Positions 4,883 to 5,039 of a DNA stretch of 5,039 nucleotides are shown in pieces. This stretch comes from Planctomycetota bacterium (GTDB lineage: Bacteria > Planctomycetota > Phycisphaerae > WQYP01), in assembly GCA_021785155.1 (NCBI GenBank), contig JAJYGE010000286.1:1-5039 (forward strand), written 5' to 3'. The notes under the pieces were generated by a model. That model was not told where the DNA came from, searched no databases, and saw nothing but the letters and a program-made list of their open reading frames with translations. Made by a program: the position numbers and the translations under genes. The first letter of the stretch is position 1. Each line of letters opens with the position of its first letter.

Positions 4883-4902
4883 CGGCATGATGCTTTATGC
4901 CG
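4883..4902 (-). terminator. Hairpin just after the partial minus-strand gene
   Basis: CGGCAT (4883-4888) and ATGCCG (4897-4902) form a 6-bp stem with an 8-nt loop, 9 nt beyond the stop of the minus-strand CDS. No U-tract follows on either strand. It is placed like a transcript end but would be a weak or factor-dependent terminator. Confidence 0.25.
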
Positions 4903-4911
4903 CCAAATCAC

Positions 4912-5039
4912 CTACCGGAGGGGTATTTGTGCGTTTAATTTCTTGATTTCCGCCTGGATCTCCGCCACTTCTTTGGGTGATAATCGTTGCAATTCATTTT
5001 TTGCAAGCGCACTATTAAGCTGCAATGCGAGCTTTAATT
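4912..5039 (-). CDS. C-terminal end of an unidentified protein (partial)
   Basis: A minus-strand frame is open from the window edge to a TAG at 4912-4914, encoding the last 41 residues of a protein that begins outside the window. The visible part includes NELQRLSPKEVAEIQAEIKK followed by LNAQIPLR. It is rich in Leu, Lys, Glu, Gln and Ala and looks like amphipathic helix or coiled coil. No family is recognised. The codon choice and composition look like real coding sequence, and the frame completes the alternating-strand pattern, converging on the carbonic anhydrase gene. No start or domain can be given. Confidence 0.6.
   Translation of the reverse strand, partial: LKLALQLNSALAKNELQRLSPKEVAEIQAEIKKLNAQIPLR

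Noticed and set aside
1..5039. CRISPR array, insertion sequence, tRNA, rRNA or att site
   Set aside because: No regularly spaced repeats, no long terminal inverted repeats or transposase frame, and no cloverleaf or rRNA-like stretch could be found by eye.

Overview
The window looks like chromosomal DNA of a didermic bacterium, most likely a planctomycete and perhaps a Phycisphaerae-type lineage. The clues are an outer-membrane beta-barrel porin of the BBP2/OmpL-like type with an Ala/Pro-rich linker, an L21 protein with an N-terminus like that of planctomycete L21, and a protein that fits the DUF2617 family. The assignment rests on remembered family resemblance and not on a search. There is no sign of an insertion sequence, prophage, CRISPR array, tRNA or rRNA.

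The genes alternate strictly between strands. In order they are a BBP2-type porin (+, 79-1473), ribosomal protein L21 (-, 1814-2131), a small PilZ-domain protein (+, 2498-2941), a DUF2617-like protein (-, 3113-3661), a gamma-class carbonic anhydrase family protein (+, 4185-4724) and the C-terminal end of an unidentified protein (-, 4912-5039, running off the window). Each gene therefore appears to be its own transcription unit. Strong intrinsic terminators follow the porin, rplU and the PilZ gene.

The clearest regulatory signal is at the left edge: a sigma-54 (-24/-12) promoter with exact GG-N10-GC spacing and a full consensus match, 40 bp upstream of the porin start. The porin is thus predicted to be under RpoN control with an activator-binding site further upstream, outside the window.

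The two long non-coding stretches are 2132-2497 (divergent rplU/PilZ promoters) and 3662-4184 (divergent DUF2617/carbonic anhydrase promoters). The second is AT-rich and more structured than a simple spacer. It holds two extended -10 promoter candidates on the minus strand, one preceded by phased A-tracts where an UP element would sit. It also holds a protein-like 46-codon ORF on the same strand and a promoter for the carbonic anhydrase placed so close to the ATG that the mRNA may be leaderless.

The genes do not form one pathway: they cover the envelope (porin), translation (L21), probable c-di-GMP sensing (PilZ), an unknown function (DUF2617) and a metalloenzyme fold (gamma-CA). I see no convincing new multi-gene system here. 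The points worth following up are the sigma-54 porin promoter, the separation of rplU from rpmA, and the transcription unit hidden between the DUF2617 and carbonic anhydrase genes.
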